This document shows positions 16,225 through 24,270 of a stretch of DNA of 41,803 nt, in pieces. The translations under genes were made by a program, and so were the position numbers. The notes below the pieces were generated by a model. It did not search any database and was not told the origin of the DNA. It saw nothing but the letters and a program-made list of their open reading frames with translations. Origin of the DNA: Dactylosporangium sp. AC04546 (GTDB lineage: Bacteria > Actinomycetota > Actinomycetes > Mycobacteriales > Micromonosporaceae); assembly GCF_022095675.1 (NCBI RefSeq), contig NZ_JAHYSG010000107.1, positions 1 through 41,803 on the forward strand, written 5' to 3'. The stretch's first letter is position 1. Every line of letters starts with the position of its first letter.

Positions 16225-18366
16225 GTGGCCGTCTTCGAGGTCGCGATCTGGCCGCACCGAGACTCCGGCACGAGGTTCCGCGTCGACGTCGTACGCTCCG
16301 AGGTCGGCGAGGCCTCGACCATGGTCGAGCTGGAACTGGCGGCGCTGTCCGGGAAGCGCGCCCAGGTGCAGCAGGCGCTGCTGGCCTCGGCCGTGCGGAC
16401 CTCGCCGCTGGTGCAGGACGTCGGTGCGGAACTGTTCACCGCGCTGCTGGGCAGCGGCGCGGTCGCCGGCCGGTACCGCTCGGCCGTCGACGTCGCCCGG
16501 GCCCGCGACGAGGAACTGCGGCTCGTCGTGCGCGTCGAGTCCCCGCTGCTGGCGGGGCTGCCCTGGGAGGCCATGTACGACTCGGAGCTGCACGGATACG
16601 TGTGTCGCCAGCGGCAGCTCGTCCGGCACGTGGCGGTACCGTCGCTGCCGTTCCCGCTGCTCGTTCCGCCACCGCTGCGCGTGCTCGGCGTCGTCTCGGC
16701 ACCGCGCGGACTCCCCGCCCTGAACGCCGCGCGGGAGCGGGCCCAGCTCGAACGCGCGCTGGAACGGCCGATCCGCGACGGTTTCGTCGAGGTGCACTGG
16801 GCGGCGGCCGCCACCTGGGCCGAACTGCAGGACCTGCTGATGGACGGCCCCTGGCACGTGCTGCACTACATCGGCCACGGCGCCTTCGATCCCGTCCTCG
16901 ACCAGGGCGTCCTCGCCCTGGAGCACAGCGGCGGCGGGGTCGACCGGGTCGATGCCGCCCGGCTCGCCGACCTGCTCGGCCAGGCCTGCCCGATGCCCCG
17001 GTTGGTCGTCCTCAACTCCTGCTCGGGCGCGGCCACCGGCGGTCACGACCTGTTCTCCGGTACCGCTGCCACGCTCGTCCGCGCCGGGGTGAGCGCGGCC
17101 GTGGCCATGCAGTACGAGATCTCCGACGGCGCGGCGGTCGCGTTCGCCCGGGGCTTCTACGCCGCCGTCGCCCGCGGCCGCGGGGTCGACCAGGCCGTGA
17201 CCGCCGGGCGGGTCGCGGTCCTCGGCACCAGCCCGACCACGCTTGAGTGGGTCAACCCGGTGCTGTATCTGCGGGGCGAGCGCACGCACCTCTTCGACGT
17301 CGCCGCCCGGCCGGCGGCGACGGTGGCTCGCTCCGCCGTACCCTCCCACCCACAGCAACCGAGCGTCGTCGTGATCGCACCGTCGAAGGCCGGGAGGTCG
17401 ACGCTCATCAACGCGATCATCGGGCGCGAGCTACTGCCGGCACGACCGCAGGCGATGACGACCCTGCCCACCCGGATACTCCTTACCGACGGTCCAGGCG
17501 AGCCGCGGCTGACGCTCTCCGAGCACGACGCGATGGTCCTGGCGTACGTCGCCGGGACCCTGCGGCCGGACGTCGCGGCGCGCTTCGAGTCGCTCACCGA
17601 CGAGTACCGCCACCTAGGAGACCTTCTGGTGCGCCTGCGGGACGGCCGACTCCCGGTGCGGTCGACGTACACCGGGACCGCCGACATCCGGCGCGGCCTG
17701 ACCGACATCAACGACCTGGTCCGCCTCGCGCAGCGCCTGCACCGCGACCGCGACATGATCGACGCCCTCGACGACGTCCCGGCGCTGCGGACCTCGTCCT
17801 GGCTCCATCCGCAGCTCGGGCAGTTCTCCTGCATCGACATGCCCGGCCCCGACGAGGGCATCCCGTTCCCCCTGGCCCGGGACCGGGCGAGGCTGCTGCG
17901 CACCAGCGACGCGGTGCTGCTCGTCCTCGACTTCGGCAACCTCGGCTCCAACGTCGAGTGGTTCGCCAAGCGCCTGCTGGAGCAGGTCGGCCCCGACCGG
18001 CTGCTCGTGGTCGTGAACAAGGTCGACCAGCGCCGCCGGGGGGACCTCGATCGGTACGGCGTCCGCGATTTCGTGCGGACGGCCCTGGGTTCGGAGCGGG
18101 TGTTCGAAACGTGGGCCTCGCTCGCGTTCGTGGGCGCCCGGGCACTGGCCGAGATACGGCGCGAGGGGGCCGCGTTCGACGTCCGGAAAAGCCCCGCCGC
18201 GGCCGGACTCATCAACACGGTGTACCCGTTCCGCGAGGACGCCGCCGAAGCGCTCCGGGACTGGACCCCCGACCGGCTCACCCGGCACGCGCAGCGGGCC
18301 TGGGACAAATCCGGCGTGCCGGAGCTCCTGGCCGCACTCGCGCAGTCGCTCGCGGACCGCCCCTGA
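16225..18366 (+). CDS. CHAT protease-dynamin GTPase fusion
   Basis: 713 residues with two parts. Residues 1-355 form a CHAT (caspase-like) peptidase with His218 in HYIGHGAF and Cys266 in VLNSCSGA, preceded by a beta-rich N-terminal region. Residues 380-710 form a bacterial dynamin-type GTPase. Its G1 loop is APSKAGRST at 385-393 (Lys replaced by Arg391), switch TTLPT at 412-416, G3 DMPG at 538-541 and G4 NKVD at 598-601. No membrane helix or long stalk follows. The GTG start lies 4 bases after the STAND gene with GGGAG upstream. CHAT proteases and dynamins both occur in bacterial conflict systems, so I infer a STAND-controlled effector that cleaves a target, perhaps at membranes. Confidence 0.9.
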   Translation: MAVFEVAIWPHRDSGTRFRVDVVRSEVGEASTMVELELAALSGKRAQVQQALLASAVRTSPLVQDVGAELFTALLGSGAVAGRYRSAVDVARARDEELRLVVRVESPLLAGLPWEAMYDSELHGYVCRQRQLVRHVAVPSLPFPLLVPPPLRVLGVVSAPRGLPALNAARERAQLERALERPIRDGFVEVHWAAAATWAELQDLLMDGPWHVLHYIGHGAFDPVLDQGVLALEHSGGGVDRVDAARLADLLGQACPMPRLVVLNSCSGAATGGHDLFSGTAATLVRAGVSAAVAMQYEISDGAAVAFARGFYAAVARGRGVDQAVTAGRVAVLGTSPTTLEWVNPVLYLRGERTHLFDVAARPAATVARSAVPSHPQQPSVVVIAPSKAGRSTLINAIIGRELLPARPQAMTTLPTRILLTDGPGEPRLTLSEHDAMVLAYVAGTLRPDVAARFESLTDEYRHLGDLLVRLRDGRLPVRSTYTGTADIRRGLTDINDLVRLAQRLHRDRDMIDALDDVPALRTSSWLHPQLGQFSCIDMPGPDEGIPFPLARDRARLLRTSDAVLLVLDFGNLGSNVEWFAKRLLEQVGPDRLLVVVNKVDQRRRGDLDRYGVRDFVRTALGSERVFETWASLAFVGARALAEIRREGAAFDVRKSPAAAGLINTVYPFREDAAEALRDWTPDRLTRHAQRAWDKSGVPELLAALAQSLADRP

Positions 18367-18439
18367 ACCGACCTCCGCCTCACGCGCTCGACGTCGACAA
18401 GGCCGCCGTCATCGCCCGATGCGACACCACCGACGACGC

Positions 18440-18469
18440 GATGGCCGCCGGAGCAGTCCGGCGGCCATC
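18440..18469. terminator. Bidirectional terminator hairpin
   Basis: GATGGCCGCCGGA (18440-18452), GCAG loop, then TCCGGCGGCCATC (18457-18469) form a perfect 13-bp stem between the convergent CHAT-dynamin and TetR-like genes. There is no U-tract, as is common in actinobacteria. Confidence 0.8.
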
Positions 18470-18504
18470 GGTCACGGTACGGCGGCGGCACCCCCCAGGC
18501 GACG

Positions 18505-19113
18505 CTATACCGTGCGGCGCAGGCGCTCCGTGATGACAGCGGCCGCGCGCACCGCGGCGACGCGGCCGTGCATCAGGACCATCAGGTCCTCCACGGCGCA
18601 CGCCGGCGGCGTGTACTCGAGGGCGGCGGCCAGGTGCGGGTGGCGCTTCGCCCAGGCGGTCAGGGAGCGGGTGAGGGCTTCTTCCATCGCGTGCGGCGGG
18701 CGCGGCGCGGAGGCGAAGGCGGCCAGGAGGCGCTCCCGGTACGGCCAGTACGACCATACCTTCGTCTCGTCCACCAGCTGGGCGACGGCGTCGTTGCGCT
18801 GGTACACGAGGGCGAGCTGGATCGAGTCCACGCGCCCGTCGCGGATCAGGTCGTCGATCAGCGGGTGGCGGGCGTGCGCACCGGCGACTTCGTAAAACGT
18901 GCTGCGGCTGCCGCGCGGCTGGGCCGCGTCGACGATGCTCTTCCACGTCAGCGGGGCGCCCGGGGCCGACTCCACCAGACCGGCCACCGCCAGGAAGTAA
19001 ATCGTCTTCGTGCGCCAATGGCTGCGCTTGGCGGACGGGTTGCTGGACAGCCGACGGTGCCACCGTCCGATGACGGTGTTGCCGAGTTCCGGAGTGGTGA
19101 TCGCGAGTGTCAT
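18505..19113 (-). CDS. TetR-like helix-turn-helix protein
   Basis: 202 residues. A likely N-terminal helix-turn-helix (TWKSIVDAAQPRGSRSTFYEVAG, here spanning residues 56-78) resembles the TetR recognition helix ending STFYE. An all-helical C-terminal part would bind a ligand. Family assignment is tentative. Its ATG overlaps the stop of the upstream flavin monooxygenase (ATGA), so it probably reports on or represses that gene. It ends just before the 13-bp bidirectional hairpin. Confidence 0.65.
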   Translation of the reverse strand: MTLAITTPELGNTVIGRWHRRLSSNPSAKRSHWRTKTIYFLAVAGLVESAPGAPLTWKSIVDAAQPRGSRSTFYEVAGAHARHPLIDDLIRDGRVDSIQLALVYQRNDAVAQLVDETKVWSYWPYRERLLAAFASAPRPPHAMEEALTRSLTAWAKRHPHLAAALEYTPPACAVEDLMVLMHGRVAAVRAAAVITERLRRTV

Positions 19114-20816
19114 CGGTCGGGCCCCTTGTCGATGGCGCTTACGTGGATCGAGCGTCTCCTGACGGACGAGCGAGGGCATGACGTATTCACGTGGTCTTCC
19201 CTCAGCGCAGTGGTGCCGGCCAGCGAAGATCCGCCGACCACGTGGGTGAGGACGGCGTCCCAGTCGTCCGGCGGCGCCGCCGCGCGCCAGGCAACGTGCT
19301 GGTCAGGCCGCACCAGGACGAGCGGACGATCCCAGCTCCGCAGTACCGCCGGATCCCCCGAAGGCAGGTGAGCCATGGGAATGCCGCGTCGCCGGGCCTG
19401 GTCGACCAGCCGCCCGCCCGAGCCCCCTTCGGTCAGGTCGACCAGGGTGAGTTCCGACCCCAGCCGGTCGAAAAGCTGGGTTCCGTCGGCCAGTCGGACA
19501 GCCGGGGCCCGTCCGCCCGGCCACGTGGTGGGCGTGATGCGGTGGCCGTTGCGAGAGGGTGGCGTCCCCCGGTCGTGCCAGATGACTGCCGATTCGGCGT
19601 ACCGCCCGGCGAACTGGATGCCCATCGGGTCGAGCCGGTGCGTCTCCTGGTGCAGCACGCCGGCCAGGAACTCCCGCGACGCCCCGGCCGCGGCGAGCCG
19701 GCCGAAGCGGCGCCGGGTCTCCAGCGCGCGGGCCAGCAGCTCGCGGTCCATGAGGGCGCGCGGGCGCCGCTCCAGCTCGTAGCTGGCCAGCAGGCCCGGC
19801 CCGCCCCACCCGCACAGCACGGCGGCGAGCTTCCAGCCGAGGTCGACGGCGTCACCGATGCTCGTGTCGGCGTTGTCGGTGACGGGGTGGAACCGGTGCG
19901 CGGCCTCCCCCACCAGGAAGACGGACCCACGCCGGTACTGCGCGGCGACCGCGAGCGAGTCGTCCCACTGCGTGACCCCGAAGACCTCCGGCTTGGCGAG
20001 GGCGGCGCCGAGCCGGCTGCGTAACATCGCCACCGGGTCGGTGGTGAGCGGCTCGTCCGCGCCGACCGGCAGCTGCCCGACCCAGCCGTTGCGCTCGTCG
20101 CGCGCCACCAGCGTCAGCCCGCCGACCACGATCGTCGACAGCGCCCGCCCGCGCGGATGCAGGTGCGGGTCTTCGCTGCGGAAGTACACCGAGCAGTGCG
20201 GCGCCGGCAGCCCGAGCTGCTCCATCGGCACGTCGAGGCTGCGCCGCACGGTGCTCTGCGCGCCGTCGCACCCGGCGACGTACCGCGCCTCGACCGTGTG
20301 CCGGACCCCGCCGCGCACCTCGAGCACGCTCGCGGCCACGCCGTCCTCGTCGACCCGCAGCCCGGTGAACGTCCACCCCTCGCGCAGCTCGATGAGCGGA
20401 TGCTCGCGCACCGCGTCGCGCAGCCGCTTGGCCAGCCGCGCGCCGGGCACCCGCAGGTGCAGCTCGACGGGCGCGCTGCCGTCGTTGACCTGCGCGTAGC
20501 GCCCGCGGAGCTGGTTCACCGACGGGTAGTGCGAGACGAGCACGGGCGGCTGGTCGAGCCCCTGCCGCCACTCGTAGTCGCTGGGGGAGTCCGGATCGAC
20601 GCCGAGCTCCCGGACCTCCGCGGCGAGCCCGAGCCGCCGCAGCAGCTCCATGCTGCGCCCGGTGAGCAGGTCGAGGTCGGGATGCTTGGGCTCGGTGAGC
20701 GACCGCTCCACGACCACGCACCCCACCCCGTGGTGCGCCAGTTCCAGCGCGAGGACCGCCCCGACCACGCCGGCCCCGACGACGAGCACCTCGGTCCGCA
20801 GTGACGACGCTGCCAC
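19110..20816 (-). CDS. FAD-dependent monooxygenase, PheA/TfdB or rifampicin-monooxygenase type
   Basis: 568 residues in the long class A hydroxylase subgroup. FAD site VVGAGVVG is near 12-19, followed by VVERS and DLLTGRSMELLRRLGL. The DG motif is in VAGCDGAQSTVRR, and the GD motif appears as GEAAHRFHP, with Glu for the usual Asp. A C-terminal thioredoxin-like region ends in RPLVLVRPDQHVAWR. These enzymes hydroxylate polyketides, phenols or antibiotics such as rifampicin. The GTG at 20816 is preferred for its GGGGGAGG site 4-5 bases upstream; an ATG at 20852 would add 12 residues. The downstream TetR-like gene suggests an inducible detoxification or tailoring pair. Confidence 0.88.
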   Translation of the reverse strand: MAASSLRTEVLVVGAGVVGAVLALELAHHGVGCVVVERSLTEPKHPDLDLLTGRSMELLRRLGLAAEVRELGVDPDSPSDYEWRQGLDQPPVLVSHYPSVNQLRGRYAQVNDGSAPVELHLRVPGARLAKRLRDAVREHPLIELREGWTFTGLRVDEDGVAASVLEVRGGVRHTVEARYVAGCDGAQSTVRRSLDVPMEQLGLPAPHCSVYFRSEDPHLHPRGRALSTIVVGGLTLVARDERNGWVGQLPVGADEPLTTDPVAMLRSRLGAALAKPEVFGVTQWDDSLAVAAQYRRGSVFLVGEAAHRFHPVTDNADTSIGDAVDLGWKLAAVLCGWGGPGLLASYELERRPRALMDRELLARALETRRRFGRLAAAGASREFLAGVLHQETHRLDPMGIQFAGRYAESAVIWHDRGTPPSRNGHRITPTTWPGGRAPAVRLADGTQLFDRLGSELTLVDLTEGGSGGRLVDQARRRGIPMAHLPSGDPAVLRSWDRPLVLVRPDQHVAWRAAAPPDDWDAVLTHVVGGSSLAGTTALREDHVNTSCPRSSVRRRSIHVSAIDKGPDR

Positions 20817-20916
20817 CGGCCTCCCCCAATCCCCGAACGACACAGCCCTCATGCTCGTCGGGGTTGGGGGTGCCGCACATCACGGCAATACGTGGTTTCG
20901 CTTTCCGCCCGCGGCC

Positions 20917-21306
20917 TTACTCCCGGGCGGCGCGCACCGCCGTGACCACGGCTGCGAGGACGTTGACCAGGCCGGACACGATGAGCGACCCGGCCGAGAA
21001 CCCGACCTTCCCGGTGTTCTCGACCGCGAGCAGCAGCGCGTACCCGGCGCAGACGACGGCCGGCACCAGCAGCCCGAGCGCTACGAGCCGGCTCCGCGCG
21101 AACTTCCGCCACACGAGTAGGGCGAGCCCGAGGTACCCGACCCCGGTGAGCACCGCCAACCAGCCGGCCAGCGCCCCCGCCACGGTGGGGTCGACCCCGT
21201 AGTGGTCGAGCTGGTCCCGGGCGTCAAAGATCCGGAACCCGAGCCACCCGAAGAGCAACCCGGCGATGACCGCTGTCCACATCAGCCGCCCGTCAGACTC
21301 CGTCAT
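20917..21306 (-). CDS. Four-helix membrane protein
   Basis: 129 residues with four hydrophobic segments: about 9-25 (MWTAVIAGLLFGWLGF), 44-65 (AGWLAVLTGVGYLGLALLVW), 74-93 (LVALGLLVPAVVCAGYALLL) and 104-125 (AGSLIVSGLVNVLAAVVTAV). Short charged links join them. No family or catalytic residue is recognised. It stands alone, upstream of the flavin monooxygenase on the same strand, about 100 bases apart. Confidence 0.75.
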   Translation of the reverse strand: MTESDGRLMWTAVIAGLLFGWLGFRIFDARDQLDHYGVDPTVAGALAGWLAVLTGVGYLGLALLVWRKFARSRLVALGLLVPAVVCAGYALLLAVENTGKVGFSAGSLIVSGLVNVLAAVVTAVRAARE

Positions 21307-21366
21307 ATCGACGATCGTAGAGAGGTCTGGTCAGGTCCCAGCGGCGAATCCTCCCGTCCATGTCGC

Positions 21367-21534
21367 TCAGCTCGGCACCTTGGTGAGCGCGACGTGGTTC
21401 CCGCGCAGCTCGCCGACCATCGCGAACCCGGACCGGTCGATGTCGCAACAGAACGGCAGGTCCCGGGACAGGTCGACGCGGTCGGCCGCGGGCAGCCAGG
21501 CGGCAGTGCGGACGTGCTCGCCCGCGCCGGCCAT
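21367..21534 (-). CDS. Small ORF of 55 codons or gene remnant
   Basis: The frame from an ATG at 21534 reads MAGAGEHVRTAAWLPAAD, then DRSGFAMVGELRGNHVALTKVPS, with coding-like third-position GC. The frame is open upstream without another start back to the stop of the 21607 gene, through a short Asp-Gly repeat. I do not recognise the family. It may be a fourth gene of the MerR-thioredoxin unit or the tail of a broken gene. Confidence 0.35.
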   Translation of the reverse strand: MAGAGEHVRTAAWLPAADRVDLSRDLPFCCDIDRSGFAMVGELRGNHVALTKVPS

Positions 21535-21606
21535 GATGCCGGCCGCGAGCTCCGCGCCGTCCGGCGCCGAGCCGTCGCCGTCGCCGTCGATCCGCCGTCG
21601 ATCGCG

Positions 21607-21903
21607 TCAGAGGAGGTCGAACAGCGTTTCGACTCGGGCGGTCAGGACCGGGTCGAGGTCGCCTGCCACGCGGATGCTCACCACGCTGCCGCCGTCGGCC
21701 CGGGCGAGGGACACCTCCAATGGAGGCTTGCCCGACAGCGGGTAGGTGAACCAGCCGCCGGGCGCCTCGTCGTCGGTGTCCTCGAGGGCGCCCGTCAGCG
21801 CCACCTCGTCCAGGTCGTCGTACGCGTAGCCGGTGTAGTGGCTCACGTGCTCCAGGAACCGGACCACGTTGTCCTCGAACACCCAGCCCTCGATCGTGCT
21901 CAT
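21607..21903 (-). CDS. Small hypothetical acidic protein
   Basis: 98 residues, acidic, with a mixed alpha/beta look (WVFEDNVVRFLEHVSHYTGY; WFTYPLSGKPPLEVSLARA; VVSIRVAGDL; ARVETLFDLL). No cysteine, membrane segment or known motif is seen. It overlaps the thioredoxin gene by 4 bases (ATGA) and so is third in a MerR-thioredoxin operon. It could be a redox partner or client of the thioredoxin, which is a guess from position only. Confidence 0.75.
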   Translation of the reverse strand: MSTIEGWVFEDNVVRFLEHVSHYTGYAYDDLDEVALTGALEDTDDEAPGGWFTYPLSGKPPLEVSLARADGGSVVSIRVAGDLDPVLTARVETLFDLL

Positions 21904-22214
21904 AACGCCGCGTCGAGCTGTTCCTTGAGCTTCGACTTCGGGCGGGCGCCCACCACCTGGGAGACCACCTCACCGCCGCGGAAGACCGTCAGGGTGGGCA
22001 TCGACAGGACGCCGTAGCGGCGGACCGTCTCCGGGTTGTGGTCGGCGTCGAGCTTCACGATCTTCGCCCGGCCCTCGTACTCCTGGGACAGCTCGTCCAG
22101 CACCGGCGCGATCCGGTGGCACGGAGGGCACCACTCCGCCCAGAAGTCCACCAGGACCGGCACGTCGCTGGCGAGCACCTCGTCGGCGAAGGTCTGGTCG
22201 GTCACGGCCCTCAT
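21900..22214 (-). CDS. trxA: Thioredoxin
   Basis: 104 residues, a single classical thioredoxin domain. The active site WCPPC at 28-32 has Pro in the position where common thioredoxins have Gly. DFWAEW precedes it, KLDADHN sits mid-domain and the cis-Pro loop is SMPTLTVF. It is cytosolic, with no signal peptide. It is second in the operon with overlaps on both sides, directly behind a cysteine-containing MerR regulator, which suggests a redox-stress module distinct from the housekeeping trxA. Confidence 0.93.
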   Translation of the reverse strand: MRAVTDQTFADEVLASDVPVLVDFWAEWCPPCHRIAPVLDELSQEYEGRAKIVKLDADHNPETVRRYGVLSMPTLTVFRGGEVVSQVVGARPKSKLKEQLDAAL

Positions 22215-22570
22215 TGTTCCTCCTCAATGGCCTGTTCGAATTCACTGCGCACGAGGTCGCGGACGGCCTGCAGCCGGGCGATGCAGCTGTCCAGGTCGGC
22301 GAGCTTCCGGCTGAGCACCTCGATCGACGCCGGGCACTCGGCGCCGGACGCGCGGCCGGAGCGCAGGCACTCGACGAACGGGCGGGTGTCCTCCAGGTTG
22401 AAGCCGATGTCGAGCAGTGAGCGGATCTCCCGCACGAGCCGGAGGTCACGTTCGTCGTACTCGCGGTAGCCGTTGGTGGTCCGCCGGGCCTCGATCAGCC
22501 CGTGCTGCTCGTAGTAGCGCAGCGTCCGGGCGCTCGTCCCGGCCCGCTCCGCCAGCTCCCCGATGCGCAT
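22211..22570 (-). CDS. MerR-family redox-type regulator
   Basis: 119 residues. The N-terminal winged helix (IGELAERAGTSARTLRYYEQ) and dimer helix are typical of MerR. Cysteines at 68 (FVECLRSG), 79 (AECPAS) and 96 (LDSCIA) lie in the effector region. The spacing is not the SoxR iron-sulphur cluster, so thiol sensing is possible. It is first gene of the MerR-thioredoxin-98-residue operon. A perfect 20-bp palindrome lies 15 bases upstream of the start, as expected for autoregulation. Confidence 0.9.
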   Translation of the reverse strand: MRIGELAERAGTSARTLRYYEQHGLIEARRTTNGYREYDERDLRLVREIRSLLDIGFNLEDTRPFVECLRSGRASGAECPASIEVLSRKLADLDSCIARLQAVRDLVRSEFEQAIEEEQ

Positions 22571-22584
22571 GCAGCAACGGTAAA

Positions 22585-22604
22585 CCTTGACGCCGGCGTC
22601 AAGG
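22585..22604. promoter_or_regulatory. MerR operator: perfect 20-bp palindrome
   Basis: CCTTGACGCCGGCGTCAAGG is self-complementary over all 20 bases and contains TTGACG on the minus strand, a good -35. It lies 15 bases upstream of the MerR gene. The family binds such dyads within the promoter spacer. A convincing -10 was not identified. Confidence 0.8.
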
Positions 22605-22720
22605 CCAGCGTCAGCTCGCCGCGACGAACGTGACGATCACCTCGGCCGGCCGGCCGGCCGCTGCCGCCGCGGGTGCCAAGGCCAGCGTCAGCTCGCGGCG
22701 ACGAACGCGACGATCGCCTC
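22600..22720. repeat. 44-base direct repeat duplicating the dehalogenase 3' end
   Basis: Bases 22600-22643 and 22677-22720 match at 41 of 44 positions. The second copy is the true end of the dehalogenase gene (VAFVAAS then stop). The first encodes a near-identical tail (VTFVAAS then stop) and adjoins the MerR palindrome. It marks a past tandem duplication or recombination. Confidence 0.85.
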
Positions 22721-23584
22721 CCCCAGCCGCTCCCCCGCGTCCTCCTGCAGGAAGTGCCCGGCACCGGTGATCGTCGGGTGGTCCACGCCGGCCGCGCCCG
22801 GCATCGTCGAGCGCAGCACCGGGGCCATCCCGGCGGTGATCGGGTCGCCGTCGCTGAACGCCACCAGGAACGGCAGGTCGAGCCCGCCCAGCCGCTCCCA
22901 CGCGGCGCGGTTCGCCGCGCTTGCCGGGTCGTCGAGCGAGGTCGGCACCAGCCCGGGCATCGCCCGCGGGCCGGCCTTGAACGACTCGTCGGGGAACGGC
23001 GCGTCGTAGGCGGCGAGCACCTCGGGCGCGAGCTCGGTGCGGCAGCCCGCCCGCACCATCCGCGCGATGTCGAGCTCGGGCGCCGACCGCACCGCGTCGC
23101 GGAAGCGTAACCACACATCCGGCATCCGGTAGGCGCCGGTCGGCAGGCCGGTGTTGGCGGCGACCACCCGCGCGAACCGCTCCGGGTGCTCGGCGACGAG
23201 CCGCAGGCCGATCAGGCCGCCCCAGTCCTGGCCGACGAGCGTGACGCCGCGCAGGCCGAGCACCTCGAACGCGAACCGGCGGACCCACTCGACGTGCCGT
23301 GCGTAGCTGTGGTCGCCGATCTCGGCCGGCTTGTCGGATCGGCCGAACCCGATGAGGTCGGGCACGATCGCCCGCAGCCCGGCGGCGACGAGGATCGGGA
23401 TGAGCTTGCGGTAGAGGAACGACCAGCTCGGCTCGCCGTGCAGCAGCAGCACCGGAGGGCCGGCGGCCGGGCCGTCCTCGACCCAGGCCATGCGCAGGCC
23501 GTCGCCCACGTCGGCATACCGCGGGACATAGGGAAAGTCGGGCAGGCCGGCGAACCGTTCGTCGGGGGTTCGCAGCGTTCTCAT
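22688..23584 (-). CDS. Haloalkane dehalogenase-like alpha/beta hydrolase
   Basis: 298 residues. The oxyanion-side motif LLHGEPSWSFLYRK (about 47-60), nucleophile Asp120 in VGQDWGG, and a catalytic His in GAGHFLQEDAG near the C-terminus match haloalkane dehalogenases. RTPDERFAGLPDF at the N-terminus is also their common opening. Trp54 and Trp121 may be halide-stabilising. Epoxide hydrolases are close relatives. The ATG at 23584 is chosen because the family begins there; an ATG at 23677 would add 31 unrelated residues. It is divergent from the ImmA/IrrE gene. Confidence 0.9.
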   Translation of the reverse strand: MRTLRTPDERFAGLPDFPYVPRYADVGDGLRMAWVEDGPAAGPPVLLLHGEPSWSFLYRKLIPILVAAGLRAIVPDLIGFGRSDKPAEIGDHSYARHVEWVRRFAFEVLGLRGVTLVGQDWGGLIGLRLVAEHPERFARVVAANTGLPTGAYRMPDVWLRFRDAVRSAPELDIARMVRAGCRTELAPEVLAAYDAPFPDESFKAGPRAMPGLVPTSLDDPASAANRAAWERLGGLDLPFLVAFSDGDPITAGMAPVLRSTMPGAAGVDHPTITGAGHFLQEDAGERLGEAIVAFVAAS

Positions 23585-23736
23585 GGCGGCCACGGTACCG
23601 AAGGGGGCGTACCACTGGGGCAACACGGAGACGCCGGCGCGCACCGTCGTCACCGTCTCACGCCGTGTCATCGACACACCTCGCGAACCCGGCCGGCGGT
23701 ACCGAACGACTAGTCTTTCGGCCAGGGGGAGGACCG

Positions 23737-24270
23737 ATGCGTCTGAAGAAGCTGGAGCGTGAGTGCCGGCGGCTGCTGGCCGGCTTCGACGTGCCGCAGC
23801 CGTTCGACCTCGACGCGTTCGTCGCCGACATCGCCACGCGACGCGGCCGGCCGATGCACCTGAACCCGCTGCCCGGGCCGCACACCGAGGGCGCGCCCTG
23901 CGGGCTGTGGCTGGCCACCGAGCAGGCCGACCACGTCTTCTACGCCGCCGGCACGGGGCGCCTCCACCAGCAGCACATCATCCTGCACGAGATCGGGCAC
24001 GTGCTGTGCGACCACGTCGCGCCCGGGCTGGAGCCCGACGACGCCACCGCGCTGCTGCTGCCCGACCTCGACCCGGCGACGGTCGCCCGCGTCCTGCACC
24101 GCTCCTCCTATTCGGCACCCCAGGAGCAGATCGCCGAGATGATCGCGACGATGATCAACGAGCGGGCGCTCAACGACTACGTGCGCCGCCCCGACGACCC
24201 GCTGCTCGGCCGCCTGCACGAGGCGCTGGCCGAGCCGGCCCGCCGGACGGAGCGCCGTGGACCCCGTTGA
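23737..24270 (+). CDS. ImmA/IrrE-type zinc metallopeptidase
   Basis: 177 residues. The zinc motif HEIGH at 84-88 lies in IILHEIGHVLCDH, and the third ligand is probably a Glu in QEQIAEMIATMINE. The N-terminus (LKKLERECRRLLAGFDVP) is helical. ImmA/IrrE proteases cleave repressors of the XRE type. The EspR-like regulator at 25477, in the same direction, is the obvious candidate partner. GGGGGAGG lies 5 bases before the ATG. The 3' end overlaps the next gene by 14 bases. Confidence 0.9.
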   Translation: MRLKKLERECRRLLAGFDVPQPFDLDAFVADIATRRGRPMHLNPLPGPHTEGAPCGLWLATEQADHVFYAAGTGRLHQQHIILHEIGHVLCDHVAPGLEPDDATALLLPDLDPATVARVLHRSSYSAPQEQIAEMIATMINERALNDYVRRPDDPLLGRLHEALAEPARRTERRGPR

